Position numbers and translations under genes: made by a program | Assembly (NCBI RefSeq): GCF_030547425.1 | Contig: NZ_JAUORH010000006.1 | Coordinates: 62,001-126,000, forward strand | From: Tenacibaculum sp. 1_MG-2023 | GTDB taxonomy: Bacteria; Bacteroidota; Bacteroidia; Flavobacteriales; Flavobacteriaceae | Length of the DNA: 64,000 nt | Direction: 5' to 3' | Notes under the pieces: model-generated | The model's database searches: none | Told to the model about the DNA's origin: nothing | Seen by the model: only the letters and a program-made list of their open reading frames with translations | Shown here: in pieces, positions 62,691 through 64,000 of the stretch | Position numbering within the stretch: position 1 is the stretch's first letter | How the letters are laid out: every line of letters begins with the position of its first letter

Positions 62691-62727
62691 AAAATGTTGT
62701 TTATTATGAATGTAAACAGCATTTTTT
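62691..62727 (+). terminator. Terminator after the azoreductase gene
   Basis: AATGTTGTTTA pairs with TAAACAGCATT (one G-U pair) around a 9-base loop, followed by TTTTT. Confidence 0.75.
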
Positions 62728-63110
62728 AATGCCTTCTTTACATAACACAGCACCTAACAAACATTTTTCTACACACGCATCTATTTTTATCTTTTTACTT
62801 GTTTGGTGTTACTCCCCTTAGGCGGGGAGTATCGTTCCCCTTACCGAGGGAGTGTCACTCCCCTTAGGCAAGGAGTGTTGACCCGATTAGGCTTCGTGTG
62901 TTGACCCGATTAGGCTTCGTGTGTTGACCCGATTAGGCTTCGTGTGTTGACCCGATTAGGCTTCGTGTGTTGACCCGATAAAAAAGTTACACTTTTTTAT
63001 CTTTCTTTTTTTATATTTGAATGAGTAAAAATTGCTATACCTTCTAATTATTCTACTATTTAAGATTGTGTTAGTGATTTTATTACGGATATAAACAAGT
63101 TAGCAGCAAT
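62728..63110. other. Intergenic region with tandem repeats
   Basis: No gene is supported. The region holds the 23-bp-period repeat at 62811-62986 and then an AT-rich leader for the gene at the right edge. Confidence 0.55.
62811..62986. repeat. Tandem repeat, 23-bp period, seven units and a partial
   Basis: Units start at 62811, 62834, 62857, 62880, 62903, 62926 and 62949, with a partial one at 62972. The first three are palindromic (ACTCCCC-TTAGGC-GGGGAGT and variants); the last four are exact copies of a 23-base unit beginning GACCCGATTAGGC and ending TTCGTGTGTT. Both types share a central TTAGGC-like core, so they appear to be one drifting repeat. Confidence 0.85.
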
Positions 63111-64000
63111 TTGACAAAAAAATTGAGTTCAAGAAACGAAATAGATAGAATAGTATTTTATTCAAAAGAAGATATGGCTTCAAGTCATAACCTTATCAAG
63201 GCTGAAAAATTATTGAACAGTTTCAATTCTAAACAAAATTTCACGTTGAATGACTTACTTGAATTCTACAATATTAAGTTACATTTTGATAACGAACTAT
63301 TTTTAACTAAATGGAGTAAATCTGACCAAGAAAAGTACAATCAAATTATAGAGGAAAATTGGTCATCGTTGAAAAAAAGGTTTTTAAAAATCAGTGACCA
63401 AAATATTGAGAATATTATAAAAGGTTTAGAATATCGATATAAAAATAATTTTTGGGAGTTAATTGATAAATTAAGTATTTATAAAAGCATCTCTCATTCA
63501 ACATTTAGTGATATTCTTAAAAATTTTTCATCTCAAATAAATTACATTCTACCACAAAAGAATATAGTTCAGAAATTCAACAAAGTAATACGAGATTTTT
63601 TGATGAATTATAAAAATTCAGCTGAAATCCTGCTTTCGCAATTTGAAGAAAAAAAGAGTGACAATAAGTCTACTAAATTCTATTTCCCAAAAAGTCTCAG
63701 TTTGTCAGATAAAGAAAATATCATAAGTACTTACTTAGACCGTGAAGATTCCAACTTAAATTACGTAAGATTAGCCCAAAAATCAAAAGATTCAAATGAA
63801 TTAAAGCTTTCAGACAAAACCAAATACAAAGCAAAAAAAAAGGCTGAAGAACAAAACAATGAAATAATAGATAAAGGACATACTTGGAATATAAGAGTAC
63901 AAGGTGGACTTAGTGAAGACCAAGACGAACCTGTAATATTCAAAAATGAAAATGGATTAATAGAAGCCACTTACAGCGAAAAATATTTGGATGGAATTGA
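63111..64000 (+). CDS. Unidentified protein, 3' end cut by window edge
   Basis: An open frame runs from a TTG at 63111 (first ATG at 63174) to the window end without a stop, 276 codons from the ATG. The sequence is hydrophilic, mostly helical and rich in Lys, Asn and Ser, with a strongly charged stretch at about residues 215-245 (SDKTKYKAKKKAEEQNNEI). There is no signal peptide, membrane segment or P-loop in the visible part, and I recognise no family. It follows the tandem-repeat region and may open an accessory segment. Confidence 0.7.
   Translation, partial: MTKKLSSRNEIDRIVFYSKEDMASSHNLIKAEKLLNSFNSKQNFTLNDLLEFYNIKLHFDNELFLTKWSKSDQEKYNQIIEENWSSLKKRFLKISDQNIENIIKGLEYRYKNNFWELIDKLSIYKSISHSTFSDILKNFSSQINYILPQKNIVQKFNKVIRDFLMNYKNSAEILLSQFEEKKSDNKSTKFYFPKSLSLSDKENIISTYLDREDSNLNYVRLAQKSKDSNELKLSDKTKYKAKKKAEEQNNEIIDKGHTWNIRVQGGLSEDQDEPVIFKNENGLIEATYSEKYLDGI

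Noticed and set aside
62811..62986. CRISPR array
   Set aside because: Units follow each other at a 23-base step with no spacers between them, and no cas genes are nearby.

Overview
The window is AT-rich and reads as a piece of a Flavobacteriaceae chromosome (Bacteroidota), possibly Tenacibaculum or a close relative. This rests on family content: DUF4350/DUF4129 next to MoxR and SpoIIM-type genes, DUF4374, DUF6452/DUF6048 after rlmD, CarboxypepD-regulatory TonB receptors, weak Shine-Dalgarno sites and TAnnTTTG-type -7 boxes. The genus is inference. No rRNA, tRNA, CRISPR array, insertion sequence or prophage was seen.

Layout. 1-6.8 kb: a MoxR/DUF58 membrane cluster, read leftward, with a divergent RDD gene. 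6.8-9.9 kb: a TonB receptor and a small His/Cys protein. 10.1-21.8 kb: a methyltransferase and then a compact leftward operon that I consider the most interesting part of the window. It encodes a 35-residue Cys-rich peptide (missed by length-filtered gene finding), a hairpin attenuator, a GRDP-like protein, a protein with a PqqD-like tail, a TonB receptor, a DUF4374 lipoprotein, an ABC exporter (ATPase plus two DUF3526 permeases) and a MATE exporter. A second small His/Cys protein lies upstream. The layout fits a peptide that is made, exported and perhaps taken up again, for example a metal-binding one. 22-25 kb: a large superfamily 1 helicase.

25.3-50.2 kb is mostly housekeeping: rocD, an OmpA-family lipoprotein, an RlmD-like methyltransferase, a four-helix-bundle gene, a 2OG oxygenase, SUI1, a DUF1835/phosphorylase/binding-protein triad, pcm, a Gfo/Idh dehydrogenase, 3-hydroxyacyl-CoA dehydrogenase, MoxR with TPM and NTF2-like lipoproteins, two parvulin-type foldases, recQ, fmt, HU and fumC.

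50.3-59.1 kb: an SDR/LysR divergent pair, then a second notable locus: a 1062-residue fusion of a catalase-like heme domain with a LodA-like CTQ quinoprotein, a LodB-like flavoprotein directly after it, and a convergent lipoprotein with one CxxCH heme site. 59.3-62.7 kb: guanine deaminase-like, SHOCT, alpha/beta hydrolase, Crp/Fnr and azoreductase-like genes. The right end holds a 23-bp-period tandem repeat and an unidentified gene cut by the window edge.
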